A stretch of DNA of 37,189 nucleotides from an uncultured Bacilli bacterium (GCA_947624475.1 CANQKK010000001.1:1-37189), one strand, 5' to 3'; numbered from the stretch's first letter, positions 24,440-32,812 are shown. A program made the numbers and translations. Notes: generated from the sequence alone by a model not told the origin.

Positions 24440-26754
24440 AAATTGATTATAATTATCCTCATTACGTAATCGATGCAGATTCACAAATTATAAGTAATTT
24501 AGTTAATTATTTAGATAACTTGGATTATGGAACTAATTTAGATTCATTAACAGATGGTAATGATAGTAGAATATATCGTGATTTTTATAATGATACTACT
24601 AAAAAAGAGATTAGAGAATTTGTCTTAAAGTATCTATCTAATAGTAACTTTACTAATATAACTAATGATGATGGTATAAATAATTATATTGAAAGAGAAG
24701 TTAAAAAGAATCAGAAAATTGAAAAAGCGCTATATGTTTATAATTATTTTAGACGTTTCTATGATATAGATATTAATGGAATGAAGTTATATGATTTTGT
24801 ACTATTTAATATGCAAGGATTTAATCAAGAACTTACAATGTCAAAAATAGTTAATTTGTATTTTACTGATCCTACTAACTTTAATACATCTTCAACAAAT
24901 AATACTTATGTTAAACTTTTAAAACCTTATACACTATTAGATGGTATTCCTGAATTTTTGGAGTACTTGGTAAATGAATTTACGGATGATACTATAGATC
25001 ATTTTGTTGCTTCTCATTTTAAAGGGTGGATTGTTGAAATCGGCGTAGATAGTCATCCTGAAATTCAGTATACACTATGGGATCATTTTAGTAATCAGGA
25101 TGAAAAATATGTTGATGACTACAAAAATAGACTTAATTTTCTTTTACCAATATTGACACTTCCAGAAAATTCGTCATACATTATTTCGAGTCCAGCACAG
25201 TATATAATTGGTTCACTTAGAACGTATATGGTAGATCCAAATAATCCTGAAGAAGCTGAACTATTTAAAGTTAAATTTGATGCTTACGTCGAGAGAATGA
25301 AAACTTATTACAACACAGTGGCGGATCTATTAGGTGATGATACTTTATTTAATAATATTCATATATGGCAATTAGATAAGAGATATGCTTACGATAAAAA
25401 TGGATTTTCAACTTATCAGGCCCTTTATGTTACCGAAGATCCATTCCATAAAAACTTTAATGAAGTAGTAGGTGTATGGCCACATGATGGTGCTAATGCT
25501 GCCGGGGCATCTGGTTCAATAATTCGTTGGGAAAGTGAAGGACTCTTCGATGGAAATATTCTATCAGGAGAAAGTGCCCAAGAATATACATTTGAAACTT
25601 GGTCACATGAGTCTGCTCATAACATTGATGCTCGATTATTTATGAAAAATAATGATCGAAGAGATGGTACTGGCGGAGAAGATATGGCAGATAACTTCTT
25701 AATGCAAAGTTTTAATGAAACTAATATAACAATGAATTTTTCGAGATACTTTGAAAGTGATGCTAGAATTGCCTCAAATTTAAAGCCTGAAACAATTAAT
25801 AGTGAAGAGAAAATAAAAACTTATTACGATAGATTATTCCAAGTTATATATATTATGGATTATCTTGAGGGAAGAGCATTCTTACAATTAGAACCTGAAG
25901 AGCAGGCGGTAGTTGCAGTGCAGGCTTCTTACCTCGAAGGAGACGAAGATTCAGAAGCTGATAGAATTAAAAAACAAAGGACATTATATAAACAGATAAG
26001 TGCTGATGAGTATAGAAAAATGAATTTACAAACAATAGATAATTTATATGAAAATAATTTACTTATATATCCTGGTGCTATTGATAAAGTAAACGGAATT
26101 AATATGTACGGTGGAGAGAATATTTTGAATGTCCACTGGTACCAACCTAACAATCCTAGAGGAAGAGCAGATTCTTATAGTTTTAAGTGGTTCTCGTATG
26201 AAATGCTTGGATATGTTGGATATACTGATGGATTTGTTGAATTTGCTAGTAATATTAATGCTGTCAATGGTACAAAAACAGATACTGATGTACTTAATAA
26301 GATTACTGGTTATAGTGATTTCAATACATATAAAAAGATGCGATTTGATGAAACTTACAGTAAATTAAAAAATATTGATCCAGAAATTATTAAGGTTGAT
26401 GATTACGTCCAAAAATTCTATGATGCGTTAGTAAAGGATGCTGAAGAAACAGATAAAAAAGTAAATGATATTTTAAAAAGACATGCTGGTGAAGGTGTAA
26501 CAGATATTGCTTCTTGCAAGACTAAGTATTGGTGTAATAGAGGTCTTGAAGAAGCAAGAGGTTATAGTGAAAGTAGTAAAATAAGAAAAGATATCTTCTA
26601 TGCATTTAAAGATTATACTAATGATTTTAGTGTAGATGTTTATGATACTGAAACAAAACAAGAAATTGGTAATCTTATTGTAAAAAAAGAAGTTGATAAA
26701 GAATCATCTTCTGACACTGGTGCTGATGTTAATTCTACTGATAGTACAAATTAA
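24430..26754 (+). CDS. Giant surface M26-type metalloprotease, C-terminal catalytic part (split by frameshift)
   Basis: The open frame from 24430 reads SDLKIDYNYPHYVIDADSQI and continues with no good start codon of its own; the first permissive start is a TTG at 24520 without a ribosome site. Numbered from that TTG, the zinc motif HESAH is at residues 363-367, followed by GTGGED with a likely third ligand Glu387. This matches the HExxH...E arrangement of M26 zinc peptidases (ZmpA/B/C, IgA1 protease). The C-terminus is polar with no LPxTG or membrane helix, as expected if anchoring is N-terminal. Restoring one base near 24428-24431 joins it to the upstream part as one protein of about 2449 residues. 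Substrate is unknown. Confidence 0.8.
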   Translation, partial: SDLKIDYNYPHYVIDADSQIISNLVNYLDNLDYGTNLDSLTDGNDSRIYRDFYNDTTKKEIREFVLKYLSNSNFTNITNDDGINNYIEREVKKNQKIEKALYVYNYFRRFYDIDINGMKLYDFVLFNMQGFNQELTMSKIVNLYFTDPTNFNTSSTNNTYVKLLKPYTLLDGIPEFLEYLVNEFTDDTIDHFVASHFKGWIVEIGVDSHPEIQYTLWDHFSNQDEKYVDDYKNRLNFLLPILTLPENSSYIISSPAQYIIGSLRTYMVDPNNPEEAELFKVKFDAYVERMKTYYNTVADLLGDDTLFNNIHIWQLDKRYAYDKNGFSTYQALYVTEDPFHKNFNEVVGVWPHDGANAAGASGSIIRWESEGLFDGNILSGESAQEYTFETWSHESAHNIDARLFMKNNDRRDGTGGEDMADNFLMQSFNETNITMNFSRYFESDARIASNLKPETINSEEKIKTYYDRLFQVIYIMDYLEGRAFLQLEPEEQAVVAVQASYLEGDEDSEADRIKKQRTLYKQISADEYRKMNLQTIDNLYENNLLIYPGAIDKVNGINMYGGENILNVHWYQPNNPRGRADSYSFKWFSYEMLGYVGYTDGFVEFASNINAVNGTKTDTDVLNKITGYSDFNTYKKMRFDETYSKLKNIDPEIIKVDDYVQKFYDALVKDAEETDKKVNDILKRHAGEGVTDIASCKTKYWCNRGLEEARGYSESSKIRKDIFYAFKDYTNDFSVDVYDTETKQEIGNLIVKKEVDKESSSDTGADVNSTDSTN

Positions 26755-26773
26755 ATTATAAAAGGCTGTTTTT

Positions 26774-26809
26774 AAGAAATCGAAAGAATTGAATTCGATT
26801 TCTTTTTTT
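26774..26809 (+). terminator. Terminator after the metalloprotease
   Basis: Stem AAGAAATCGAA (26774-26784) with TTCGATTTCTT (26794-26804), followed by Ts. Confidence 0.88.
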
Positions 26810-26811
26810 GT

Positions 26812-27215
26812 TAATATCTAATATAGCCCAATATTTAGACTTATCACTTGATAATGTTAAAATAAAATGGGCGTTTTCCTACAAAATTATTTTAGCTATA
26901 TACAAGCAAATTTTGACATTATCACATATCTTGATTATATCTTAAGGTGTTTGTTCATAGGGGATTATTTGGTCTTACTTGGATATATTTATACACTTTA
27001 GTACACTAAAGATATGAGCATATTACAGCATCTTCTTTATTACAATTTTTTAAAGCACAGTAATATATATTTTGTAACAATATATCATATATAGCATTAG
27101 TTTTATCACTTTTAACTTATACAGTTTACTTTTGCTATATTGGTTAGTAATTTTTTATTATTATGATTTTATTGTAAATGATAAGGGTTGTTTTTTTATA
27201 ATAAAATAAGATTTT
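26812..27215. other. Gene-free AT-rich spacer with inverted repeats
   Basis: About 400 bases without a convincing gene on either strand. It contains nested repeats around 26825-26871 (GCCCA...TGGGC outside TTATCA/TGATAA) and a perfect CTTTAG-TACA-CTAAAG palindrome at 26996-27011. No transposase or RNA gene was recognised. Confidence 0.5.
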
Positions 27216-27218
27216 TTA

Positions 27219-27247
27219 TAGTAAATTTTTGACTAAAGTGATATAAT
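27219..27247 (+). promoter_or_regulatory. Extended -10 promoter of the deacetylase gene
   Basis: TGATATAAT at 27239-27247 is an extended -10; the -35 position (27219-27224, TAGTAA) is poor. The start would be about 25 bases before the ATG at 27280. Confidence 0.6.
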
Positions 27248-27279
27248 TGTTATTGTGGAAGTATGGGAAGTGAAGAAGG

Positions 27280-28662
27280 ATGAAAAAGCTTAAATCTTTA
27301 TTTTTAATTTTAATAGTGATTACTTTTTTACTACTTATATATTCTGTACTGTTTCCGAATATGGTACTAGAAAATGATACGATTTACTATAACAAAGAAT
27401 ATAGTATAAAGATTAAAGCTTATAATTTATTTACTGACTTAACAGATAAAGTACATTTTACTGATAATGTTGATGCTAGTAAAATTGGTAAATATACGGT
27501 GACAGGAAAAATTAAATATTTGTTTTTTAATAGAAAGAAGAATTTTACAGTATCTGTTGTCGATAATGAAAAACCTTTAATTTCTTTGAGAGGTGGAAAT
27601 AAAACAAGTGTTTGTCCCGGTAAAAAATATGAGGAAGAGGGATATACCGCTAGTGATAATTACGATAAAGATATAACTGATAAGGTAAAAGTTTCATATA
27701 ATGATGACAATGTTTTATATGAGGTTAACGATAGTTCGGGTAATTATTATAAGGTTGTTAGAAAACTTATATTTGAAGATAAAGAAAAGCCTACGATAAA
27801 ACTTAATGGTGACAAAGAGATGTATATCTATGTTGGTGGTTACTTTGAAGATCCATCTTATACTGCTACTGATAACTGTGACGGTGATATTACTAGTAAA
27901 GTGATAACAAGTGGCAATGTCGATACAAGTACGGTAGGCACTTATACGATAAAATATGAAGTTACTGACGAAAAAGGAAATAAGAGTGAAGAGACGAGAG
28001 ATGTTAAAGTTATTACGAGACCTAGTAGTAGTTATTATGGAAATGGTGTTATATATTTAACATTCGATGATGGCCCTAGTAACTTAACAGGACAAATTAT
28101 TAATATTTTAGAGGAAGAGGGAGTTAAGGCTACATTCTTTGTTACAGGAGCTGATGTTAATACGAAGAGAGCTTATGATTTGGGGCATGCTATTGCACTG
28201 CATAGTTATACTCATGATTATAGTTATATTTATGCTAGTGCTAGTAATTATTTTGAAGACTTACAAATGATTAGTGATCGAGTATATGGCGTCATAGGAA
28301 TTAGATCTAATATAATTAGGTTTCCCGGAGGAAGTTCGAACACAATAAGTAGAAATTATAGTTCTGGTATTATGACTTATCTTACTAGTGAAGTTGTAAA
28401 TAGAGGATATACTTATTTCGATTGGAATATTGATTCTAATGATGCTGGAAGTGATGTTTACAATAGTACTAATATTTACTCTAATGTTATAAATAATTTA
28501 TCACATGGTAAAACTAATGTGGTACTAATGCACGATTCTGCTAATCATACGGCCACAGTTAATGCACTTCGAGATATTATTAGATTTGGTAAGAACAATG
28601 GATACTCTTTTGATGCAATAACTAGTAATACTCCTGTAGTTAGACATGGGGTTAATAACTAA
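27280..28662 (+). CDS. Membrane-anchored polysaccharide (peptidoglycan) deacetylase with Ig-like domains
   Basis: A 460-residue protein with an N-terminal membrane helix (about 6-26), extracellular Ig-like domains of the DUF5011 kind (GYTASDNYDKDITDKV and SYTATDNCDGDITSKV are repeats), and a C-terminal NodB deacetylase domain. NodB motifs: TFDDGP at 261-266, HSYTH at 308-312, RFPGG from R347, DWNIDSNDA, and the catalytic His in LMHD (H418). This is the PgdA-like arrangement that N-deacetylates peptidoglycan or another wall glycan and can reduce lysozyme sensitivity; the substrate here is inference. It stands alone between the big protease and rmuC, with its own promoter and terminator. Confidence 0.92.
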   Translation: MKKLKSLFLILIVITFLLLIYSVLFPNMVLENDTIYYNKEYSIKIKAYNLFTDLTDKVHFTDNVDASKIGKYTVTGKIKYLFFNRKKNFTVSVVDNEKPLISLRGGNKTSVCPGKKYEEEGYTASDNYDKDITDKVKVSYNDDNVLYEVNDSSGNYYKVVRKLIFEDKEKPTIKLNGDKEMYIYVGGYFEDPSYTATDNCDGDITSKVITSGNVDTSTVGTYTIKYEVTDEKGNKSEETRDVKVITRPSSSYYGNGVIYLTFDDGPSNLTGQIINILEEEGVKATFFVTGADVNTKRAYDLGHAIALHSYTHDYSYIYASASNYFEDLQMISDRVYGVIGIRSNIIRFPGGSSNTISRNYSSGIMTYLTSEVVNRGYTYFDWNIDSNDAGSDVYNSTNIYSNVINNLSHGKTNVVLMHDSANHTATVNALRDIIRFGKNNGYSFDAITSNTPVVRHGVNN

Positions 28663-28668
28663 CTTATT

Positions 28669-28692
28669 AAAATAGCATATTGCTATTTTTTT
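28669..28692 (+). terminator. Terminator after deacetylase
   Basis: Stem AAAATAGCA (28669-28677) with TGCTATTTT (28681-28689), TAT loop, then Ts. Confidence 0.85.
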
Positions 28693-28726
28693 GTTGTACA
28701 ATTGTTTGGTATTTTGAGTATTTTTA

Positions 28727-28755
28727 TTTACTTAAGACAAAAGGTATGTTATACT
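28727..28755 (+). promoter_or_regulatory. Promoter of rmuC
   Basis: TTTACT (28727-28732), 17-base spacer, TATACT (28750-28755), followed by a GGAGG ribosome site. Confidence 0.7.
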
Positions 28756-28783
28756 TTTATATGAAATATGGAGGTTATAAATT

Positions 28784-29854
28784 ATGCTAGATTATATAAT
28801 TATCGGATTACTTGTCATCGTGATAATACTTGTTATTATAGCAATTAGTAAAAACTTGAATGAAGGAAAAATTACAGAGAGACTCGGTAATTTGGAGACT
28901 AATACCGTAAAAGAACTATCTAGTTTTCAAATTGATATTATGAAAACTATGAATGATAATTTTAATGGATTAAACGAAAGAATAGAAAATAAACTAGTGC
29001 AAATTAATAATAAGGTTAACGAAAGATTAGATGATAATTTTGCTAAAACAAATAAGACTTTTACTAATATACTAGAGAGATTATCTAAAATCGATGAGGC
29101 CCAAAAAAAAATAGATACTTTATCTACCGATATTGTCTCACTTCAGAGTATTCTTACAGATAAAAAAAGTAGGGGGATTTTTGGAGAAATTAATTTAAAA
29201 CATATCTTAGTTAGTATCTTTGGAGAAAAAAATGACAAAGTATACAGGCTACAATATACTTTCGGTAATAATACAATAGCAGATGCTGTTATATTTGCTC
29301 CAGAACCTTTAGGTGTTGTGGCAATTGATTCAAAGTTTCCTTTAGAAAATTACCAGAGAATGGTCGATAAAAAATTGCCTCAAGGAGAGAGAAACATAGC
29401 AGAAAAAGAATTTAAAACAGATGTTAAAAAGCATATCGACGCCATTAGCAATAAATATATTATTCCTGGAGTCACTTCGGATCAAGCGATAATGTTTTTA
29501 CCGGCTGAGGCTTTATTCGCAGAAATTAATGCCTATCATAGTGACTTAATAGAATATGCTCATAAAAAGAGGGTATGGTTATGTTCTCCGACAACTTTGA
29601 TTTCTACTTTTACTACAATTGAAGTACTTCTTAAAAATATGGAGAGAGATAAATATGCTAGCATTATTCATGATGAATTAAATAAATTAGGAATTGAATT
29701 TTCGAGATATCGTGATAGATGGGATAAATTATCTAGAAGTATCGAAACAGTTAATAAGGATATCGAAAATATTAATGTTACTACTGATAAAATATCAAAA
29801 AGATTTGATTCAATTAGTAGAGTTGAAATAGATGGTAAAAATAAAATAGAATAA
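28784..29854 (+). CDS. rmuC: RmuC-family DNA recombination protein
   Basis: A 356-residue protein with an N-terminal membrane helix (about 3-22), a long coiled coil (about 25-120, ERLGNLETNTVKEL, IENKLVQINNKVNERL) and the RmuC core starting at SRGIFGEINLKHIL. The core has the conserved VAIDSKFPLENY and FLPAEALFAEI, a nuclease-like fold (PF02646). RmuC limits DNA inversions and rearrangements in E. coli; that role is family knowledge. AATATGGAGG precedes the ATG. It is the first gene of a likely unit with the two small genes downstream. Confidence 0.94.
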   Translation: MLDYIIIGLLVIVIILVIIAISKNLNEGKITERLGNLETNTVKELSSFQIDIMKTMNDNFNGLNERIENKLVQINNKVNERLDDNFAKTNKTFTNILERLSKIDEAQKKIDTLSTDIVSLQSILTDKKSRGIFGEINLKHILVSIFGEKNDKVYRLQYTFGNNTIADAVIFAPEPLGVVAIDSKFPLENYQRMVDKKLPQGERNIAEKEFKTDVKKHIDAISNKYIIPGVTSDQAIMFLPAEALFAEINAYHSDLIEYAHKKRVWLCSPTTLISTFTTIEVLLKNMERDKYASIIHDELNKLGIEFSRYRDRWDKLSRSIETVNKDIENINVTTDKISKRFDSISRVEIDGKNKIE

Positions 29855-29907
29855 TAAAAACTCTTAATAATATCTTTTTATTAGAATAAATTTTAATGAG
29901 GGGTATT

Positions 29908-30129
29908 ATGGTAAGAGTTTTTTTCTTTTTATTAGGATTTGGTCTTATGGTGATTGGATTTAGTTTTATTATTTTGTATTTAAATCTTACTACTATCGGG
30001 TATAATTTTAGTAATTATGTTCATTTTATTAGCAGGAGAATAGAATGTTACTATAGTATTCTTGGTTTTATTATTATGATTTTATCAATAACAATAAAAG
30101 GAGATAAAAAATATGAATTTTATTTATGA
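29908..30129 (+). CDS. Small two-span membrane protein
   Basis: A 73-residue protein with two membrane helices (VFFFLLGFGLMVIGFSFIILYL and YSILGFIIMILSITI) and a short basic loop. I do not recognise a family with certainty. The ATG at 29908 has GAGGGG just upstream; an in-frame ATG at 29896 overlaps that site. Its last 17 bases overlap the next gene, so the two are co-translated. Function is unknown. Confidence 0.7.
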   Translation: MVRVFFFLLGFGLMVIGFSFIILYLNLTTIGYNFSNYVHFISRRIECYYSILGFIIMILSITIKGDKKYEFYL

Positions 30130-30742
30130 TATAGTTCTTAATTTTAATGATAATTATTATAGTTTTTTTGAATGGAATAAAAAGGATAATATTATTAATA
30201 TTAAAAAGATTCCGCTATTTTTAGTAGATAAGGATATTTTTTATAATATGAAATATAATAAGGTTACTGTAAGTCATGATTTTATTGAAGTTATTAAAGA
30301 GAGAACTTTTACTTATTCAAGAGTAAAGGTTGGTCCATCGTGCCTTATAAGTAATGGTAAAGAGGTTATGGGAGTTCTATTTAATGATAAGGGAAATCTA
30401 ATTAAAAGAAGTAGTCTTCTTTTAGATGAAGAGGAAGAAGTTATTGATGAAATAGTAAGTGATAAAGTATACAATATCAATATTATTAAAATGCAAAGGA
30501 AAAAGATAGATAATACAAATAGGATCGAAAAGGAAAAGAAAGAATTTTTGATAAATTTTATTAATAAAGAGACTAATATTGATACTTTGAAATATTTGTA
30601 TTATGATTACTTTGAAAAAGAAGAAGAAAATACTGAAATTATTAAAAATAAATTAATTAAAGAAATTAAAAATAATTGGAGTAGTAAATTTAATAATTTT
30701 TATGATACAGTTAAAATATTTGGAAAAATAAAATCTACTTAA
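30113..30742 (+). CDS. DUF3603 (YjbA-like) family protein
   Basis: A 209-residue soluble protein that resembles DUF3603/YjbA proteins of Bacilli in the N-terminal half: MNFIYDIVLNFNDNYYSFFEW recalls the YLHDVWVNW...FHEW start, and IPLFLVDKDIFYNM and ISNGKEVMGVLFNDKGNLIKRSSLL recall later blocks. The C-terminal half is charged and helical. Function is unknown. It starts inside the preceding membrane-protein gene with GGAG upstream, and ends at a bidirectional terminator shared with prsA. The family call comes from memory of sequence patterns and is moderate. Confidence 0.55.
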   Translation: MNFIYDIVLNFNDNYYSFFEWNKKDNIINIKKIPLFLVDKDIFYNMKYNKVTVSHDFIEVIKERTFTYSRVKVGPSCLISNGKEVMGVLFNDKGNLIKRSSLLLDEEEEVIDEIVSDKVYNINIIKMQRKKIDNTNRIEKEKKEFLINFINKETNIDTLKYLYYDYFEKEEENTEIIKNKLIKEIKNNWSSKFNNFYDTVKIFGKIKST

Positions 30743-30777
30743 AAAAATAAATGGTTTACTTTAACCATCTATTTTTT
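30742..30777. terminator. Bidirectional terminator between convergent genes
   Basis: ATGGTT (30751-30756) pairs with AACCAT (30763-30768), extended on both sides by A/T pairing with a run of As on the left and Ts on the right. It works for the plus-strand DUF3603 gene and for minus-strand prsA. Confidence 0.8.
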
Positions 30778-31900
30778 ATTTATGTTGATCCATATATGTA
30801 TCATATTTTTTCTCTAGTACTGTATCTGTGAATTTAAGACCAGCATCTTTTCTCATTTTATCTAATGAAATATAAGACATATTTGTATCATCAGCAATTT
30901 TTTTGTCAGCTAGAATTTGGATTACATCTTCTTTTACGTCTTCAAGAGATGGTTTCTCTTTCTGATCTATTCTGTAAATTATGTGATATCCATAAGAAGT
31001 TTCTACTGGTGTCTTACTATAACTGTTGTCAGACAACTTCTGCATTTCTTCCATGTATGCTGACTCTAGACTAGCGTTATATGATTTATATCCTAATTCT
31101 TCATAAGTTGTAGAATCTTTGTATTCTTCTTTTACCTCATCAAAGGTCTTTCCATCATTTAATTTTGAAATTATTTCTTCTGCTAATTTCTTGGCCTTTT
31201 CCTTTTCTTCATCGGTTGCAGACTCTTCTACTCTGACAAGAATATGTTTAGTGTTGATATCACCAAATACACTATCTTTATAGTATTTATCTATTTCATT
31301 ATCAGTGATTAAACTTTTAGCGTAATCTTCAGTATATTTGTTTCTGCGGTAATCTAATCTTAAATATTCAAGAAATGCTGCCTCACTTCCAAATCCATTA
31401 TTTTTAAGGAAGTCTTCTTTACTTGTTCCATAATATTGTTCATAAACATTGTAATAATTTTCAGCTTCACTTTTTAATTCGTCGTTCATTTCATCTGTTT
31501 CAGGATATTTTTTTTCAAGAATTTTATTATCTATTTTTTCAAGTAGAGAACTTATAGAATAAACTTCTTTCATATCAGTATATAAGTCATCAGCAGTTAC
31601 TGTTAATCCATCTATCTTTGCGACGGGCTGAGTTCCATCTTTTAGAGTAGCAATTCTATCTGGCCAAATAAGAATAACTACTAGAACAGTCGTTAAAACT
31701 CCCCCAATAACACCATAGATCGCTAATCTATATTGGTCGAACCATTCAAAAAATTTAGATACATTTGGATTTTTGTGAACTGTTTTTTTATCTGATTTTT
31801 TGTTTTCTTTATTGTTTTTATCACTTTCTTTATTTACTTTCACATTTTTAACACTTTTTACTTCTTTTTTCTTTTCTTCTTTAATGTTTTTCTTTGGCAC
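30776..31900 (-). CDS. prsA: PrsA-type peptidyl-prolyl isomerase foldase, membrane-anchored
   Basis: A 374-residue protein with a Lys-rich cytosolic N-terminus (1-55), one membrane helix (59-79) and an extracellular foldase region. A SurA-N-like helical part (about 90-210) precedes the parvulin PPIase domain (about 214-310), which begins NTKHILVRVEE and ends SYGYHIIYRID. PrsA assists folding of secreted proteins outside the membrane. Standard PrsA is a lipoprotein; here no lipobox exists and the protein is anchored by a helix. The start is a GTG with AAAGGAGAATC upstream. It converges with the DUF3603 gene and is divergent to the yjcZ pair. Confidence 0.88.
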   Translation of the reverse strand: MPKKNIKEEKKKEVKSVKNVKVNKESDKNNKENKKSDKKTVHKNPNVSKFFEWFDQYRLAIYGVIGGVLTTVLVVILIWPDRIATLKDGTQPVAKIDGLTVTADDLYTDMKEVYSISSLLEKIDNKILEKKYPETDEMNDELKSEAENYYNVYEQYYGTSKEDFLKNNGFGSEAAFLEYLRLDYRRNKYTEDYAKSLITDNEIDKYYKDSVFGDINTKHILVRVEESATDEEKEKAKKLAEEIISKLNDGKTFDEVKEEYKDSTTYEELGYKSYNASLESAYMEEMQKLSDNSYSKTPVETSYGYHIIYRIDQKEKPSLEDVKEDVIQILADKKIADDTNMSYISLDKMRKDAGLKFTDTVLEKKYDTYMDQHK

Positions 31901-31929
31901 TTTGATTCTCCTTTCTTATGCACATTAAT

Positions 31930-31958
31930 ATAATAACAAAAATAAAAAAAAATTACAA
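31930..31958 (-). promoter_or_regulatory. Promoter of prsA
   Basis: Minus strand: TTGTAA (31958-31953), 17-base spacer, TATTAT (31935-31930). Confidence 0.6.
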
Positions 31959-32027
31959 GTTTATTTTAAAAATATGGGAAAATTAACATAATTTTAAGGT
32001 TTTTGGCTTTTATGTAGAGCATAATCC

Positions 32028-32057
32028 GACACACTTTTTGAATTTTACCATAAAATA
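32028..32057 (+). promoter_or_regulatory. Possible sporulation-sigma (sigma-K/E-like) promoter for the yjcZ pair
   Basis: GACA (32028-32031), 17-base spacer, CATAAAATA (32049-32057), which fits the CATAnnnTA pattern of sigma-K -10 elements. No good sigma-A promoter was seen here. AT-richness makes a chance match possible. Confidence 0.35.
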
Positions 32058-32086
32058 ATGTGAATATAAAAAAGGAGGAATGTATA

Positions 32087-32176
32087 ATGAATAACTGTGG
32101 AACTTGCGGATCTTCTGCTGCAATTGTTTTAGTTTTATTTATTCTTTTAATAATCATACTTGGCGCTTGGATATAA
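32087..32176 (+). CDS. YjcZ-family small membrane peptide 1
   Basis: A 29-residue peptide: a short Cys-containing head (MNNCGTCGSSAA) and one membrane helix (IVLVLFILLIIILGAWI). The VLFILLIIxLGAW core is typical of the YjcZ/sporulation peptide family (PF09680). AAGGAGGAA precedes the ATG at 32087. It is followed 19 bases later by a second copy-like gene. In Bacillus such peptides are made during sporulation; whether this organism sporulates is not known. Confidence 0.82.
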   Translation: MNNCGTCGSSAAIVLVLFILLIIILGAWI

Positions 32177-32195
32177 TATAAAGGAGGTGCATACA

Positions 32196-32297
32196 ATGTC
32201 TGGAAATAGTTCTTGTAATGGAAGTAATGGTTTCTTAATTGTAGTTGTTTTATATATCCTACTTGCTATAATAATAGGATCTGCTTTCTTATGTTAA
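32196..32297 (+). CDS. YjcZ-family small membrane peptide 2
   Basis: A 33-residue peptide (MSGNSSCNGSNGFLIVVVLY...AIIIGSAFLC) with the same layout as its neighbour: a polar Gly/Asn/Ser head with one Cys, then one hydrophobic helix with an ILLAIIIG core. AAGGAGGTG precedes the ATG at 32196. The two are likely cotranscribed and end at a strong terminator. Confidence 0.8.
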   Translation: MSGNSSCNGSNGFLIVVVLYILLAIIIGSAFLC

Positions 32298-32316
32298 AAA
32301 TATTCTAAGTTTAAGG

Positions 32317-32339
32317 AAACTATCTTCGGATAGTTTTTT
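32317..32339 (+). terminator. Terminator after yjcZ pair
   Basis: AAACTATC (32317-32324), stable TTCG tetraloop, GATAGTTT (32329-32336), then Ts. Confidence 0.92.
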
Positions 32340-32343
32340 CTTT

Positions 32344-32393
32344 AAAAAAATATTAATTCCTATACATTATATTTTTTAGTATAAGAATTAATA
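32344..32393 (-). terminator. Terminator after the HIT gene
   Basis: A 15-pair stem with one mismatch, TATTAATTCCTATAC (32351-32365) with GTATAAGAATTAATA (32379-32393). Seven As on the plus strand (32344-32350) give the T-run on the minus strand. Confidence 0.8.
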
Positions 32394-32397
32394 CTTT

Positions 32398-32754
32398 TTA
32401 TTTTAATTTGTTGTATACTTCTTCAACTGGTAATTTTTCTTCTTTATTATACTTAGGTATCAGATGTAAATGAAAATGTTTTACCTCTTGGCCTAGACCG
32501 TTGTTTTGACATAGAGATATTCCATCATAATTTAGTTTTTCTTTTAATAAGAAAGCCATTTATTTAGCTACCTTAAAAATATGTTCTAATGTCTTAGAAT
32601 CAATATCAAAAAAATCTTGATAGTGTTTTTTAGGAACAATTAGAGTATGACCGTTATGATTTGGATTTACATCGAGGAAAACTTTTACTATTTCATCTTC
32701 GTATAATGTATAAGAAGGAATTTCATTATTTATTATCTTACAAAAAATATCCAT
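32398..32754 (-). pseudogene. HIT-family hydrolase with in-frame TAA stop
   Basis: The minus-strand frame begins MDIFCKIINNEIPSYTLYED and continues DVNPNHNGHTLIVPKKHY, a clear HIT (histidine triad) protein. After 64 codons an in-frame TAA (32562-32560) occurs. Directly behind it, in the same frame, MAFLLKEKLNYDGISLCQNN leads to the catalytic His triad HFHLHL and a normal end at 32398. The 118-codon total is ordinary for the family, so one substitution (e.g. AAA to TAA in KVAK-x-MAF) breaks an otherwise intact gene. The downstream ATG lacks a clear ribosome site, although coupled restart is possible. HIT enzymes cleave nucleotide phosphoramidates or related conjugates. AGGAGGAG precedes the first ATG, with an extended -10 (TATACT at 32777-32772) upstream. 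Confidence 0.88.
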
Positions 32755-32812
32755 TTTCTCCTCCTAACAAAAGTATAGCAAAAAAAAGAAAATAAATAAA
32801 TATTTTCTTAGT

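Noticed and set aside
27013..27093. 26-codon open frame in the spacer before the deacetylase
   Set aside because: No ribosome site, AT-rich, no recognizable pattern.
32398..32754. Altered genetic code (TAA read as an amino acid)
   Set aside because: TAA ends many genes at normal positions (yidC, dnaB, parA), so a local mutation is simpler.
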